In this document: piece after piece, positions 25,952-35,483 of the stretch
Layout: every line of letters starts with the position of its first letter
Numbering within the stretch: the stretch's first letter is position 1
NCBI RefSeq assembly: GCF_001655615.1
Contig: NZ_CP011567.1
Location: forward strand, 4,101,001-4,165,000
DNA from: Pseudomonas sp. GR 6-02
Lineage (GTDB): Bacteria > Pseudomonadota > Gammaproteobacteria > Pseudomonadales > Pseudomonadaceae
Reading direction: 5' to 3'
Length of the DNA: 64,000 bases
Made by a program: the position numbers and the translations under genes
Notes under the pieces: model-generated
The model's database searches: none
What the model was told of the DNA's origin: nothing
The model's input: the letters and a program-made list of their open reading frames with translations, nothing else

Positions 25952-26955
25952 CCTGGTTCACTCCTGAAGTGATCGACGTAATCATCGCGGTCCTCAAGGC
26001 CATCGTGATTCTGCTCGCCGTAGTGGTTTGCGGCGCGCTGCTGAGCTGGGTCGAGCGTCGTTTGCTCGCCCTCTGGCAGGACCGTTACGGTCCGAACCGC
26101 GTCGGCCCGTTCGGCGCGTTCCAGATTGCGGCCGACATGATCAAGATGTTCTTCAAGGAAGACTGGACCCCGCCGTTCGCCGACAAAGTGATCTTCACCC
26201 TGGCACCGGTCGTGGCCATGAGCGCCTTGCTGATTGCCTTCGCGATCATCCCGATCACCCCGACCTGGGGCGTGGCGGATATCAACATCGGCATCCTGTT
26301 CTTCTTCGCCATGGCGGGTCTTTCGGTCTACGCGGTGCTGTTCGCCGGCTGGTCGAGCAACAACAAGTTCGCCCTGTTGGGCAGCTTGCGGGCCTCGGCA
26401 CAAACCGTGTCGTACGAAGTGTTCATGGGCCTGTCGCTGATGGGCATCGTGATCCAGGTTGGCTCGTTCAACATGCGCGACATCGTTGAATACCAAGCGC
26501 AGAACATGTGGTTCATCATTCCGCAGATCTTTGGTTTCCTGACCTTCTTCATCGCTGGCGTCGCCGTGACTCACCGTCACCCGTTCGACCAGCCGGAAGC
26601 GGAACAGGAACTGGCCGACGGTTACCACATTGAATACGCCGGCATGAAATGGGGCATGTTCTTCGTAGGTGAGTACATCGGCATCGTGTTGATCTCGGCG
26701 CTGCTGGTCACGCTGTTCTTCGGTGGCTGGCACGGCCCGTTCGGCCTCCTGCCGCAGATCCCGTTCATCTGGTTCGCACTGAAAACCGCGTTCTTCATCA
26801 TGTTCTTCATCCTGCTGCGCGCCTCGATTCCGCGCCCACGGTATGACCAAGTGATGGACTTCAGCTGGAAGTTCTGCCTGCCGCTGACCCTCGTCAACAT
26901 GCTGGTGACCGCTGCGATCGTGTTGCTCAACACGCCCGCCGTCGCGGCTCAGTGA
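25948..26955 (+). CDS. nuoH: NADH-quinone oxidoreductase subunit H
   Basis: NuoH is the membrane subunit that completes the quinone chamber. The 335-residue, roughly eight-helix protein has the conserved [20 protein letters not shown] loop near residue 32, and [17 protein letters not shown] and [18 protein letters not shown] in the quinone-site region. It overlaps nuoG by four bases. Confidence 0.97.
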   Translation: MTWFTPEVIDVIIAVLKAIVILLAVVVCGALLSWVERRLLALWQDRYGPNRVGPFGAFQIAADMIKMFFKEDWTPPFADKVIFTLAPVVAMSALLIAFAIIPITPTWGVADINIGILFFFAMAGLSVYAVLFAGWSSNNKFALLGSLRASAQTVSYEVFMGLSLMGIVIQVGSFNMRDIVEYQAQNMWFIIPQIFGFLTFFIAGVAVTHRHPFDQPEAEQELADGYHIEYAGMKWGMFFVGEYIGIVLISALLVTLFFGGWHGPFGLLPQIPFIWFALKTAFFIMFFILLRASIPRPRYDQVMDFSWKFCLPLTLVNMLVTAAIVLLNTPAVAAQ

Positions 26956-26967
26956 GGATAGAGAATC

Positions 26968-27513
26968 ATGAAGTACATTTTTGACATCGTGCATGGCTTC
27001 TTCACCCAGCTTCGCAGCCTGGTGATGATCTTCGGCCACGCCTTCCGCAAGCGCGACACGCTGCAGTACCCGGAAGAACCCGTGTACCTGCCGCCGCGTT
27101 TCCGTGGCCGTATCGTCCTGACCCGCGACCCCGACGGCGAAGAGCGTTGTGTAGCCTGCAACCTGTGCGCCGTGGCGTGCCCGGTGGGTTGCATCTCGCT
27201 GCAGAAAGCTGAAACCGAAGACGGTCGCTGGTATCCGGACTTCTTCCGCATCAACTTCTCGCGCTGCATTTTCTGCGGCCTCTGCGAGGAAGCCTGCCCG
27301 ACCACCGCGATCCAGCTGACACCGGATTTCGAAATGGCCGAGTTCAAGCGGCAGGACCTGGTTTACGAGAAAGAAGATCTGCTGATCTCCGGTCCCGGTA
27401 AAAACCCTGACTACAACTTCTATCGTGTTGCAGGTATGGCGATTGCCGGTAAGCCAAAAGGCGCCGCGCAGAATGAAGCCGAGCCGATCAACGTGAAGAG
27501 CTTGCTGCCTTAA
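26968..27513 (+). CDS. nuoI: NADH-quinone oxidoreductase subunit I
   Basis: NuoI holds clusters N6a and N6b on the path to N2. The 181-residue protein has two ferredoxin motifs: [15 protein letters not shown] (ligands C61, C64, C67, and a terminal Cys at 71) and [12 protein letters not shown] (C100, C103, C106, C110). The amphipathic N-terminal helix ([18 protein letters not shown]) anchors it to the membrane arm. A GAGGATAGAG stretch precedes the start. Confidence 0.97.
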   Translation: MKYIFDIVHGFFTQLRSLVMIFGHAFRKRDTLQYPEEPVYLPPRFRGRIVLTRDPDGEERCVACNLCAVACPVGCISLQKAETEDGRWYPDFFRINFSRCIFCGLCEEACPTTAIQLTPDFEMAEFKRQDLVYEKEDLLISGPGKNPDYNFYRVAGMAIAGKPKGAAQNEAEPINVKSLLP

Positions 27514-27522
27514 GGAAGAACG

Positions 27523-28026
27523 ATGGAATTCGCTTTCTATTTCGCATCGGGTATCGCTGTTGTGTCCACGCTTCGCGTGATCACCAACACCAATCCCGTG
27601 CACGCCCTGCTCTACCTGATCATTTCGCTGATCGCCGTGGCCATGACGTTCTTCGCCCTTGGCGCACCGTTTGCCGGTGTACTGGAAGTGATCGCCTACG
27701 CCGGCGCCATCATGGTGCTGTTCGTGTTCGTGGTGATGATGCTGAACCTGGGCCCGGCCTCGGTTCAGCAAGAGCGCGTCTGGCTCAAGCCCGGTATCTG
27801 GCTGGGCCCGGTCGTACTCGGCGGCCTGCTGCTGGCTGAACTGCTGTATGTGCTGTTCAGCCACTCCAGCGGCCAGGCCCTCGGCCACACCACCGTAGAC
27901 GCCAAGGCCGTGGGCATCAGCCTGTTCGGTCCTTACCTGCTGGTGGTCGAACTCGCCTCGATGCTGCTGCTCGCCGCAGCCGTCACGGCGTTCCACTTGG
28001 GCCGCAACGAAGCCAAGGAGCAATGA
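27523..28026 (+). CDS. nuoJ: NADH-quinone oxidoreductase subunit J
   Basis: A 167-residue membrane subunit with about five helices. The conserved TM3 stretch is [20 protein letters not shown], a region linked to proton-coupled conformational change. It lies 9 bases after nuoI. The C-terminus ([10 protein letters not shown]) contains the GGAG used for nuoK translation. Confidence 0.96.
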   Translation: MEFAFYFASGIAVVSTLRVITNTNPVHALLYLIISLIAVAMTFFALGAPFAGVLEVIAYAGAIMVLFVFVVMMLNLGPASVQQERVWLKPGIWLGPVVLGGLLLAELLYVLFSHSSGQALGHTTVDAKAVGISLFGPYLLVVELASMLLLAAAVTAFHLGRNEAKEQ

Positions 28027-28028
28027 CG

Positions 28029-28337
28029 ATGCCTGCTATCCCTTTGGAGCATGGTCTGGCGGTCGCCGGCATCCTGTTCTGCCTCGGTCTGGTCGGCCTG
28101 ATGGTCCGGCGCAACATTCTCTTCGTGCTGATGAGCCTGGAGGTCATGATGAATGCCTCCGCACTGGCGTTCATCGTTGCCGGTAGCCGCTGGGCGCAGC
28201 CGGATGGACAGATCATGTTCATCCTGGTGATCAGCCTGGCAGCCGCCGAGGCCAGTATCGGCCTGGCGATTCTGTTGCAGCTGTATCGCCGCTTCCACAC
28301 TCTCGATATCGACGCTGCCAGCGAGATGCGCGGATGA
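28029..28337 (+). CDS. nuoK: NADH-quinone oxidoreductase subunit K
   Basis: A 102-residue three-helix subunit. Two conserved buried Glu residues are in [17 protein letters not shown] (TM2) and [18 protein letters not shown] (TM3), both part of the proton route. GGAG at 28017-28020 is 8 bases before ATG 28029 and only 2 before the in-frame ATG 28023, so 28029 is taken as the start. The stop overlaps nuoL (ATGA). Confidence 0.95.
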   Translation: MPAIPLEHGLAVAGILFCLGLVGLMVRRNILFVLMSLEVMMNASALAFIVAGSRWAQPDGQIMFILVISLAAAEASIGLAILLQLYRRFHTLDIDAASEMRG

Positions 28338-30187
28338 ACCTTCTCTATCTGACTTTCCTGTTCCCCCTGATCGGTTTTGTGCTGCTGGCGTTCTCCCGGG
28401 GACGCCTCTCGGAAAACCTCTCGGCGCTGATCGGCGTCGGCTCCATCGGCTTGTCGGCGATCGTCGCGGCTTATGTGATCTGGCAATTCAACGTTGCACC
28501 GCCGGAGGGTGGCCACTACACCCTGGTGCTGTGGCAATGGATGGCGGTGGAAGGCTTCACGCCGAACTTCGCCCTGTACCTGGATGGTCTGTCCGTGACC
28601 ATGCTCGGTGTGGTGGTGGGCGTGGGCTTCCTGATCCACCTGTTCGCGTCCTGGTACATGCGCGGTGAAGCCGGTTACTCGCGCTTCTTCGCCTACACCA
28701 ACCTGTTTATCGCCAGCATGCTGTTCCTGGTCCTGGCCGATAACCTGCTGTTCGTGTACTTCGGCTGGGAAGGCGTGGGCCTGTGCTCGTACCTGTTGAT
28801 CGGTTTCTACTACAGCAACCGCAACAACGGTAACGCGGCACTCAAAGCCTTCATCGTGACCCGCGTCGGCGACGTGTTCATGGCCATCGGCCTGTTCATC
28901 CTGTTCCAGCAACTGGGCACGCTGAATATCCAGGAACTGCTGGTCAAGGCGCCTGAGCACTTCAAGGCCGGTGACTTCTGGATCGTTCTGGCGACCCTGA
29001 TGCTGCTGGGCGGCGCTGTCGGTAAATCCGCGCAACTGCCGCTGCAAACCTGGCTGGCGGATGCGATGGCCGGCCCTACTCCGGTTTCGGCACTGATCCA
29101 CGCCGCGACCATGGTAACCGCCGGTGTCTACCTGATCGCCCGTACCCACGGCCTGTTCGCACTGGCGCCGGATATCCTGCACCTGGTAGGTGTCGTGGGT
29201 GGCGTGACGCTGGTGCTGGCAGGTTTTGCCGCACTGGTTCAGACCGACATCAAACGTATCCTCGCCTACTCGACCATGAGCCAGATCGGCTACATGTTCC
29301 TGGCCCTGGGCGTCGGTGCATGGGATGGCGCGATCTTCCACCTGATGACCCACGCCTTCTTCAAGGCGCTGCTGTTCCTTGCATCCGGTGCGGTGATCGT
29401 TGCCTGCCACCACGAGCAGAACATCTTCAAGATGGGCGGCCTGTGGAAGAAACTGCCACTGGCCTACGCCAGCTTCATCGTCGGCGGCGCGGCCCTGGCG
29501 GCCTTGCCTCTGGTGACCGCGGGCTTCTACTCCAAGGATGAAATCCTCTGGGAAGCGTTCGCCAGCGGTAACGAAGGCCTGCTGTATGCCGGTCTGGTCG
29601 GTGCCTTCATGACCTCGCTGTACACCTTCCGCCTGATCTTCATCACGTTCCACGGTGAAGCGAAGACCGAAGCCCATGCCGGTCACGGCGTTGCTCACTG
29701 GCTGCCGCTGTCGGTGCTGATCGTACTGTCGACGTTCGTCGGCGCGATGATCGTTCCACCGCTGCACGGCGTACTGCCGGAAAGCGTCGGCCATGCCGGC
29801 GGCGAAGCCAAGCACAGCCTGGAAATCGCTTCGGGCGCCATCGCCCTGTCCGGTATCCTGCTGGCCGCGCTGCTGTTCCTCGGCAAGCGTCGCTTCGTCA
29901 CGGCTATCGCCAACAGCGGCATCGGCCGCTTCCTTTCGGCCTGGTGGTTCGCTGCCTGGGGCTTCGACTGGATCTACGACAAACTGTTCGTCAAGCCATA
30001 CCTTGCGATCAGCCACATTCTGCGCAAAGACCCGCTCGACCAGACCATCGGTCTGATCCCGCGTATGGCCAAAGGCGGTCACACCGCCCTGAGCCGCACC
30101 GAGACCGGTCAATTGCGTTGGTATGCCGCCTCGATGGCTGCTGGTGCCGTGCTGGTAATCGGCGCCGTCGTGCTGGTAGCGGTCTGA
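28334..30187 (+). CDS. nuoL: NADH-quinone oxidoreductase subunit L
   Basis: An antiporter-like proton pump subunit at the far end of the membrane arm (617 residues). [24 protein letters not shown] TM5 is visible as [20 protein letters not shown] with its key Glu. The TM7 Lys region is [20 protein letters not shown] and the discontinuous helix [19 protein letters not shown]. The long C-terminal lateral helix begins near residue 520. Closely related to nuoM and nuoN in this operon. Confidence 0.97.
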   Translation: MNLLYLTFLFPLIGFVLLAFSRGRLSENLSALIGVGSIGLSAIVAAYVIWQFNVAPPEGGHYTLVLWQWMAVEGFTPNFALYLDGLSVTMLGVVVGVGFLIHLFASWYMRGEAGYSRFFAYTNLFIASMLFLVLADNLLFVYFGWEGVGLCSYLLIGFYYSNRNNGNAALKAFIVTRVGDVFMAIGLFILFQQLGTLNIQELLVKAPEHFKAGDFWIVLATLMLLGGAVGKSAQLPLQTWLADAMAGPTPVSALIHAATMVTAGVYLIARTHGLFALAPDILHLVGVVGGVTLVLAGFAALVQTDIKRILAYSTMSQIGYMFLALGVGAWDGAIFHLMTHAFFKALLFLASGAVIVACHHEQNIFKMGGLWKKLPLAYASFIVGGAALAALPLVTAGFYSKDEILWEAFASGNEGLLYAGLVGAFMTSLYTFRLIFITFHGEAKTEAHAGHGVAHWLPLSVLIVLSTFVGAMIVPPLHGVLPESVGHAGGEAKHSLEIASGAIALSGILLAALLFLGKRRFVTAIANSGIGRFLSAWWFAAWGFDWIYDKLFVKPYLAISHILRKDPLDQTIGLIPRMAKGGHTALSRTETGQLRWYAASMAAGAVLVIGAVVLVAV

Positions 30188-30227
30188 CTATGAACCTTGC
30201 GAACTTGCGAAAGGAAACGAGCCCGTC

Positions 30228-31760
30228 ATGATTCTGCCATGGCTAATCCTGATCCCCTTCATCGGCGGCCTGCTGTGCTGGATGGGTGAGCGCTTCGGCG
30301 CCACCCTCCCCCGCTGGATTGCGCTGATCACCATGTCCCTGCTGCTCTCCCTCGGCCTCTGGCTGTGGGCCAACGGTGACTATTCATTTGCACCAAAACC
30401 TGGCGCCGATCCGACCTGGGCGCTTGAGTTCAAACACGTCTGGATCCAGCGCTTCGGCATCAACGTGCACCTGGCCCTCGACGGCCTGTCGCTGTTGATG
30501 ATCCTGCTGACCGGCCTGCTGGGTGTCCTCTCGGTACTCTGCTCCTGGAAAGAGATTCAGCGTCACGTGGGCTTCTTCCACCTGAACCTGATGTGGATCC
30601 TGGGCGGTGTCGTTGGCGTGTTCCTCGCCCTCGACCTGTTCATGTTCTTCTTCTTCTGGGAAATGATGCTGGTGCCGATGTACTTCCTCATCGCGCTCTG
30701 GGGTCACAGTTCTTCGGACGGCAAGAAAACCCGGATCTACGCGGCGACCAAGTTCTTCATCTTCACTCAGGCTTCCGGCCTGATCATGTTGGTGGCGATC
30801 CTGGGCCTGGTACTGGTCAACTTCAACGACACCGGCGTGATTACCTTCAACTACGCCGATCTGTTGAAAACCAAGATGTCGCAGACCACCGAGTACATCC
30901 TGATGCTCGGCTTCTTCATCGCCTTCGCGGTCAAGCTGCCCGTCGTACCGTTCCACTCCTGGTTGCCTGACGCTCACGCCCAGGCACCGACCGCGGGCTC
31001 CGTGGACCTGGCCGGTATCTTGCTGAAGACTGCTGCGTACGGCCTGCTGCGTTTCGCCCTGCCGCTGTTCCCGAATGCCTCGGCCGAGTTCGCGCCGTTC
31101 GCCATGACCCTGGGTCTGATCGGGATCTTCTACGGTGCGTTCCTGGCCTTTGCGCAAACCGACATCAAGCGTCTGATTGCCTTCTCGTCCGTTTCCCACA
31201 TGGGCTTCGTGTTGATCGGCATCTACTCCGGCAGCCAACTGGCACTGCAGGGCGCGGTCATGCAGATGCTGGCTCACGGTCTGTCGGCCGCGGCACTCTT
31301 TATCCTCTCCGGTCAGCTGTACGAGCGCACCCACACCCGCGATATGCGCGAGATGGGTGGCCTGTGGTCGAAGATTGCCTACCTGCCAGCCCTAAGCCTG
31401 TTCTTCGCAGCGGCGTCGCTGGGCCTGCCGGCGACCGGTAACTTCGTCGGTGAGTTCCTGATCCTGATCGGCACCTTCGCCAGCGCGCCATGGGTCACCG
31501 TGATCGCCACGTCCGGTCTGGTATTCGGTTCGGTCTACTCGCTGATCATGATCCACCGCGCCTACTTCGGCCCGTCGAAATCCGACGCGGTGCTGCATGG
31601 CATGGACGGTCGCGAACTGATCATGGTGGTTGGGCTTGCGGCACTGCTGCTTTACATCGGCGTGTACCCGCAACCGTTCCTCGATACCTCTGCCGCGACG
31701 ATGCATGGCGTGCAGCAGTGGCTCGGCTCCGCCTTCACTCAACTCGCTTCGGCCCGGTAA
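30228..31760 (+). CDS. nuoM: NADH-quinone oxidoreductase subunit M
   Basis: A 510-residue antiporter-like subunit with about 14 helices. The conserved Glu in TM5 is in [19 protein letters not shown], and the Lys helix is [20 protein letters not shown], followed by [19 protein letters not shown]. It sits 40 bases after nuoL. The second of the three homologous proton channels. Confidence 0.97.
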   Translation: MILPWLILIPFIGGLLCWMGERFGATLPRWIALITMSLLLSLGLWLWANGDYSFAPKPGADPTWALEFKHVWIQRFGINVHLALDGLSLLMILLTGLLGVLSVLCSWKEIQRHVGFFHLNLMWILGGVVGVFLALDLFMFFFFWEMMLVPMYFLIALWGHSSSDGKKTRIYAATKFFIFTQASGLIMLVAILGLVLVNFNDTGVITFNYADLLKTKMSQTTEYILMLGFFIAFAVKLPVVPFHSWLPDAHAQAPTAGSVDLAGILLKTAAYGLLRFALPLFPNASAEFAPFAMTLGLIGIFYGAFLAFAQTDIKRLIAFSSVSHMGFVLIGIYSGSQLALQGAVMQMLAHGLSAAALFILSGQLYERTHTRDMREMGGLWSKIAYLPALSLFFAAASLGLPATGNFVGEFLILIGTFASAPWVTVIATSGLVFGSVYSLIMIHRAYFGPSKSDAVLHGMDGRELIMVVGLAALLLYIGVYPQPFLDTSAATMHGVQQWLGSAFTQLASAR

Positions 31761-31767
31761 GAGCGCT

Positions 31768-33231
31768 ATGGAATTCACGACTCAACACTTTATCGCGCTT
31801 GCGCCGTTGTTGATCACCAGCGCCACGATCATCGTGGTGATGCTGGCTATCGCGTGGCGCCGCAACCACTCGCAAACCTTCCTGCTGTCGGTGGCAGGTC
31901 TTAACCTGGCCTTGCTGTCGATCCTGCCAGCCCTGAAAGTCGCGCCATTGGCCGTGACCCCGTTGCTGCAGATCGACACCTTCGCTTGCCTGTACATGGC
32001 GCTGATCCTGGTCGCCACCCTCGCCTGTGTGACCCTCGCCCACGCCTACCTGGGCGATGGCGGTACGGGCTACCCGGGCAACCGTGAAGAACTTTACCTG
32101 CTGATCCTGATGTCCGCCGCCGGTGGCCTGGTGTTGGTCAGCGCGCAGCACCTGGCCGGTTTGTTCGTCGGTCTGGAACTGCTCTCGGTACCGGTCTACG
32201 GTCTGGTGGCTTACGCCTTCTTCAACAAGCGTTCGCTGGAAGCCGGCATCAAGTACATGGTGCTGTCGGCCGCCGGTTCCGCGTTCCTGTTGTTCGGCAT
32301 GGCCCTGCTCTACGCCGAAGCCGGCAGCCTGAGCTTCAACGGCATCGGTCAGGCCCTGGCGGCCACCGGCCTGCCTAGCCCGATCGCGCAACTGGGCCTG
32401 GGCATGATGCTGATCGGCCTGGCGTTCAAACTGTCGCTGGTACCGTTCCACCTCTGGACCCCGGACGTTTACGAAGGGGCTCCGGCACCGGTGGCAGCGT
32501 TCCTGGCCACGGCCTCCAAAGTGGCTGTGTTCGCGGTGATGGTGCGTCTGTTCCAGATCTCGCCAGCGGCGAGCAGTGGCGTGCTGAGCAACGTGCTGAC
32601 CGTCATCGCCATCGCGTCGATCCTGTTCGGTAACCTGCTGGCACTGACCCAGAGCAACCTCAAGCGTCTGCTGGGTTACTCGTCCATCGCACACTTCGGT
32701 TACCTGCTGATCGCCCTGGTGGCGAGCAAGGGCCTGGCCGTGGAAGCCATCGGCGTGTACCTGGTCACCTACGTGATCACCAGCCTCGGCGCGTTCGGTG
32801 TGATCACCCTGATGTCCTCGCCGTACAGCGGCCGTGACGCGGATGCCCTGTACGAATACCGTGGCCTGTTCTGGCGCCGTCCGTACCTGACCGCCGTCCT
32901 GACCGTGATGATGCTGTCCCTGGCTGGTATCCCGCTGACCGCGGGCTTCATCGGCAAGTTCTACATCATCGCCACCGGCGTCGAGTCGCACCAATGGTGG
33001 CTGGTCGGCTCCCTGGTACTGGGCAGCGCCATCGGCGTCTTCTACTACCTGCGTGTGATGGTCACCCTGTACCTGATGGAACCGAACCTGCGTCGCCACG
33101 ATGCGCAACTGCACTGGGAACAACGTGCAGGCGGCGTGATGCTGCTGGCGATCGCCGTACTGGCGTTCTTCCTCGGCCTGTACCCACAACCGCTGCTGAA
33201 CCTGGTTCAACAGTCGGGGTTGGCGGGTTGA
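31768..33231 (+). CDS. nuoN: NADH-quinone oxidoreductase subunit N
   Basis: The third antiporter-like subunit (487 residues) and last gene of the operon. It starts [20 protein letters not shown]; a longer frame from 31630 overlaps nuoM and is rejected. Visible landmarks are the TM5 Glu in [19 protein letters not shown], the Lys helix in [20 protein letters not shown] and [21 protein letters not shown] terminator follows 30 bases after the stop. Confidence 0.97.
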   Translation: MEFTTQHFIALAPLLITSATIIVVMLAIAWRRNHSQTFLLSVAGLNLALLSILPALKVAPLAVTPLLQIDTFACLYMALILVATLACVTLAHAYLGDGGTGYPGNREELYLLILMSAAGGLVLVSAQHLAGLFVGLELLSVPVYGLVAYAFFNKRSLEAGIKYMVLSAAGSAFLLFGMALLYAEAGSLSFNGIGQALAATGLPSPIAQLGLGMMLIGLAFKLSLVPFHLWTPDVYEGAPAPVAAFLATASKVAVFAVMVRLFQISPAASSGVLSNVLTVIAIASILFGNLLALTQSNLKRLLGYSSIAHFGYLLIALVASKGLAVEAIGVYLVTYVITSLGAFGVITLMSSPYSGRDADALYEYRGLFWRRPYLTAVLTVMMLSLAGIPLTAGFIGKFYIIATGVESHQWWLVGSLVLGSAIGVFYYLRVMVTLYLMEPNLRRHDAQLHWEQRAGGVMLLAIAVLAFFLGLYPQPLLNLVQQSGLAG

Positions 33232-33260
33232 TCGCTTAAGCGATACTCGGTAGAAAACAG

Positions 33261-33287
33261 AAACGGCACCTTCGGGTGCCGTTTTTG
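33261..33287 (+). terminator. terminator of the nuo operon
   Basis: AAACGGCACC TTCG GGTGCCGTTTTT is a perfect 10-bp stem with a UUCG tetraloop and five T. Part of it is duplicated 460 bases downstream (33731). Confidence 0.9.
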
Positions 33288-33292
33288 CGTTT
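33271..33292 (+). repeat. 22-bp direct repeat, copy 1 (nuoN terminator right half)
   Basis: TTCGGGTGCCGTTTTTGCGT plus TT. It recurs at 33731-33752 with one mismatch (21 of 22). The two copies bracket the orphan antitoxin gene. Confidence 0.75.
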
Positions 33293-33407
33293 GTGGGATT
33301 TGTTACCGCTGCCCTCCCCTCCTTCTGCAATCCCCGAAACCTCGCGCGGGAATGTCCGTTTCGTCCTACATCCAACACTGCGCAATTGGCTCTATCTTGA
33401 ATGACTG

Positions 33408-33454
33408 GCTGGATCGATAAATCAACGCGAGAAATAACAATGAACCGTGACATT
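33408..33454 (+). repeat. 47-bp direct repeat, copy 1: a higB-higA junction remnant
   Basis: From GCTGGATCGATAAATCAACG through the antitoxin ATG to CGTGACATT, this stretch aligns without gaps to 34961-35007, the higB 3' end plus higA start, with about 39 of 47 identities. In the higB frame it reads LDR-stop-INARNNNEP-stop, against LDREINTRTHYET-stop in higB. It therefore looks like a dead toxin 3' end. Confidence 0.7.
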
Positions 33455-33688
33455 GTCGTTCCGTTGGCCGAAGCAAAAAACAATCTGCCCAAACTCGTCG
33501 ATGATGCAGCAGCCGGACAGATCATCACAATTGCCAAACATGGTCGGGCTCTTGCGCGTCTGGTTCCTGTAGGCAAACCCAGAGGTCAGCGGATCGGAGC
33601 GATGAAAGGCAAACTGGTGCTTCCGGAAGACTTTGACACCTCACTGCCTGACGACATGCTCGATGCTTTTGAAGGCGCTCAAGAATGA
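33440..33688 (+). CDS. orphan Phd/YefM-family antitoxin
   Basis: The 82-residue protein has the Phd/YefM fold signature: VPLAEAKNNLPKLVDDAAAG (residues 6-25) then ITIAKHGRALARLVPVG. Its C-terminal arm, KLVLPEDFDTSLPDDMLDAF, is the segment that in this family wraps a PIN (VapC-type) toxin. No toxin frame follows: the next ATG (33685) reads only MRRLENL before a stop. The gene is thus an orphan antitoxin, possibly protective against other toxins, or decaying. Its 5' region is a repeat of the higB/higA junction, and 22-bp direct repeats lie on both sides. The ribosome-binding site GAGAAA is modest. Confidence 0.8.
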   Translation: MNRDIVVPLAEAKNNLPKLVDDAAAGQIITIAKHGRALARLVPVGKPRGQRIGAMKGKLVLPEDFDTSLPDDMLDAFEGAQE

Positions 33689-33730
33689 GGCGTCTCGAAA
33701 ACCTAGACATTGGTGGCCCTTGCCCCACGT

Positions 33731-33752
33731 TTCGAGTGCCGTTTTTGCGTTT
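33731..33752 (+). repeat. 22-bp direct repeat, copy 2
   Basis: TTCGAGTGCCGTTTTTGCGT plus TT, 460 bp downstream of copy 1. It lacks the left arm of the terminator hairpin, so it is unlikely to terminate by itself. Confidence 0.75.
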
Positions 33753-33812
33753 TGAGATTGGAGCTTTCAGGCGCCAAATTATGCAGTGCTACTCAGGTCG
33801 GCCCCGAAGCCA

Positions 33813-34277
33813 TCACAGTTTCTTCACCATAGGAACGCAGGCCAGTTGAAGACCGGAGGGGGAATGGTAAACCGCGGGCTCCTCCCCAATGTAACCACAG
33901 CGTCGATAAAAGTCGGCGGCATTCAAAGTCGCATCCAGACGGACTTCCACCAGGCCAAGATCCCGCGCCAGATCTTCGAGAAAGCCCACGATACGCTTAC
34001 CCAGGCCTCGTTCCATAAAGTCAGGATGTATAAAGATTGCGCCGATTTCGCGGTTCTCCGGATCCAGCATGCCTGTCGCCACAGGATCACCCTGAACGCA
34101 CCCCAGATAGAAATATTTTTCCATGAGCACACAGTAACCGTCCTCTGCTGCCCCCGATGTCCAGGTCAGCATTTGCTTCTCGGTATAGGCACCGATGCAT
34201 TGATGTCGGATGGCTAGCCGCCGTATGTCGAATGCAGTCTGGGCATCGCTTTGGGTAGCTTTTCTAATTTCGAACAT
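33813..34277 (-). CDS. GNAT family N-acetyltransferase
   Basis: A 154-residue GNAT protein: MFEIRKATQSDAQTAFDIRR at the start, the acetyl-CoA loop HPDFMERGLGKRIVGFLEDL (about 94-113; R-G-L-G-K motif) and NAADFYRRCGYIGEEPAVYH near the end. ATG 34277 is preferred, with GGAG 6 bases before it; ATG 34289 is in frame four codons upstream. It is a lone gene on the - strand inside the toxin-antitoxin patch. The substrate is unknown; no antitoxin partner is adjacent, so a TacT-type toxin role is not supported. Confidence 0.82.
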   Translation of the reverse strand: MFEIRKATQSDAQTAFDIRRLAIRHQCIGAYTEKQMLTWTSGAAEDGYCVLMEKYFYLGCVQGDPVATGMLDPENREIGAIFIHPDFMERGLGKRIVGFLEDLARDLGLVEVRLDATLNAADFYRRCGYIGEEPAVYHSPSGLQLACVPMVKKL

Positions 34278-34289
34278 TTCACTCTCCAT

Positions 34290-34652
34290 CAGCCATGTGC
34301 AGACGGAGAATCAAAAAGCCCCGTCCATCTCTGGCGGGGCTTTGGGTAAGACGTCAAATACCAAGCACGTATGACCTTATGGCCCGCCGGAAGCGGTCAT
34401 AAAGGAACACATCATGTTCATTCGGCGTCGATCATTCATCGGCAGATAGTGCTGTGGATGATCCGATGAGTCAATCGCGAACGCCCCTTCCCCCCGGCAT
34501 TACCCGAACAGTCTCACCGGACTGGTCGCTTTGTCCTACAGGCGTTTTTACGGCCGGGGTCTACCTTGAAAACGGGGGACGAAAAGGATGGCATCGAAGC
34601 CTTGACCTATTCGATTATCAAGACAACACTATACGCAGGTGACGTACAGAAC
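34290..34652. other. 363-bp gap upstream of higB
   Basis: It holds a hairpin AAAGCCCCG...CGGGGCTTT (34315-34343) with five T on the - strand side. It also holds an imperfect inverted repeat TTATGGCC (34377-34384) / GGTCATAA (34395-34402) around 10 bases, which could be an operator. No gene is supported. A TTGACC at 34602-34607 and a TATACG at 34630-34635 are 22 bases apart, too far for a good promoter. Confidence 0.45.
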
Positions 34653-35003
34653 ATGGATGCTCTATTTATCGAATTACCTGCGTTTCAGAAACACCGAGAC
34701 GATTACCTGGATGACGATCTGTTTCACAGTTTCCAGTTGGAGCTGCTGAAAAACCCCGAAGCGGGCGATCTCATTGAAGGCACGGGCGGGCTGCGAAAAA
34801 TCCGCTTTTCCGATCAACGTCGCGGTAAAGGCAAGCGTAGCGGGCTTAGGGTGATTTATTACTGGTGGTCAGGTTTCGATCAATTCTGGCTGTTCACCGT
34901 GTATAGCAAAAACGAGCAAGACGACCTGTCGCCTTCCCAGAAAAAACTTTTCAGACAAACGCTGGATAGAGAAATCAACACGAGAACCCACTATGAAACG
35001 TGA
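34653..35003 (+). CDS. higB: HigB-type (RelE superfamily) mRNA-interferase toxin
   Basis: A 116-residue RelE-fold toxin of the HigB2 type: FIELPAFQKHRDDYLDDDLF at the N-terminus, GTGGLRKIRFSDQRRGKGKR centrally (basic, ribosome-facing in relatives), and FDQFWLFTVYSKNEQDDLSP. In the family such proteins cut translated mRNA on the ribosome. It is followed immediately by an HTH antitoxin gene (11-base overlap), the reversed toxin-first order typical of higBA. ATG 34653 gives the family length; upstream TTG/ATG codons are in frame but unsupported. Confidence 0.87.
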   Translation: MDALFIELPAFQKHRDDYLDDDLFHSFQLELLKNPEAGDLIEGTGGLRKIRFSDQRRGKGKRSGLRVIYYWWSGFDQFWLFTVYSKNEQDDLSPSQKKLFRQTLDREINTRTHYET

Positions 35004-35007
35004 CATT
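34961..35007 (+). repeat. 47-bp direct repeat, copy 2 (higB end / higA start)
   Basis: The intact counterpart of 33408-33454. Here it encodes the last residues of HigB (LDREINTRTHYET) and, in another frame, the first of HigA (MKRDI). The orphan antitoxin begins MNRDI in the matching place. Confidence 0.7.
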
Positions 35008-35307
35008 TTTTCCGAACTGATGGAAGGCCTCGAAGCCTTGGCCGACGAGCGCCAAGGCAAGGTCACGCTGCGGACCCACAAGGTCAAGCTGCCGAAACTG
35101 GTACCCATCACTGCCGAGGAAGTGGTAGCCATCCGTCAACAGCTCAATCTTTCCCGGTCGGTGTTCGCCATGTATCTGCGCACCAACACCCGAACCCTCG
35201 AAAACTGGGAACAAGGACGGGCAACACCAAATGCCCAAGCCACGACACTGATCCGCTTGGTTGAACGCTTTCCGCAAACAATCGAACAACTCGCAGCGCT
35301 GACCTGA
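34993..35307 (+). CDS. higA: HigA-type XRE antitoxin
   Basis: A 104-residue antitoxin with a helix-turn-helix in the second half: ITAEEVVAIRQQLNLSRSVF then AMYLRTNTRTLENWEQGRAT, the NWEQGR being typical of HigA2/XRE antitoxins. It neutralises HigB and usually represses its own operon. The start lies 11 bases inside higB, so both are made from one message. Confidence 0.88.
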   Translation: MKRDIFSELMEGLEALADERQGKVTLRTHKVKLPKLVPITAEEVVAIRQQLNLSRSVFAMYLRTNTRTLENWEQGRATPNAQATTLIRLVERFPQTIEQLAALT

Positions 35308-35483
35308 ACGTGCAAGGTTGTCATTCCACGCACATGACGAAATTGTAATTCCCCCATCACCTTGGCGTTATCCGCAGCTTGCAACGATGTCACCCGGCGA
35401 CCATGCCGGCGGGCCCTTGCCCGCCGAACAATAAAACCCACGCCGAAGCACGTTCCCGTTCTGCCGAACCCAAGGAGTGATTG

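Noticed and set aside
33813..34277. GNAT gene as a TacT/AtaT-type acetyltransferase toxin
   Set aside because: No RHH-type antitoxin gene beside it, and the sequence resembles ordinary GNAT enzymes; the toxin-rich context alone is not enough.
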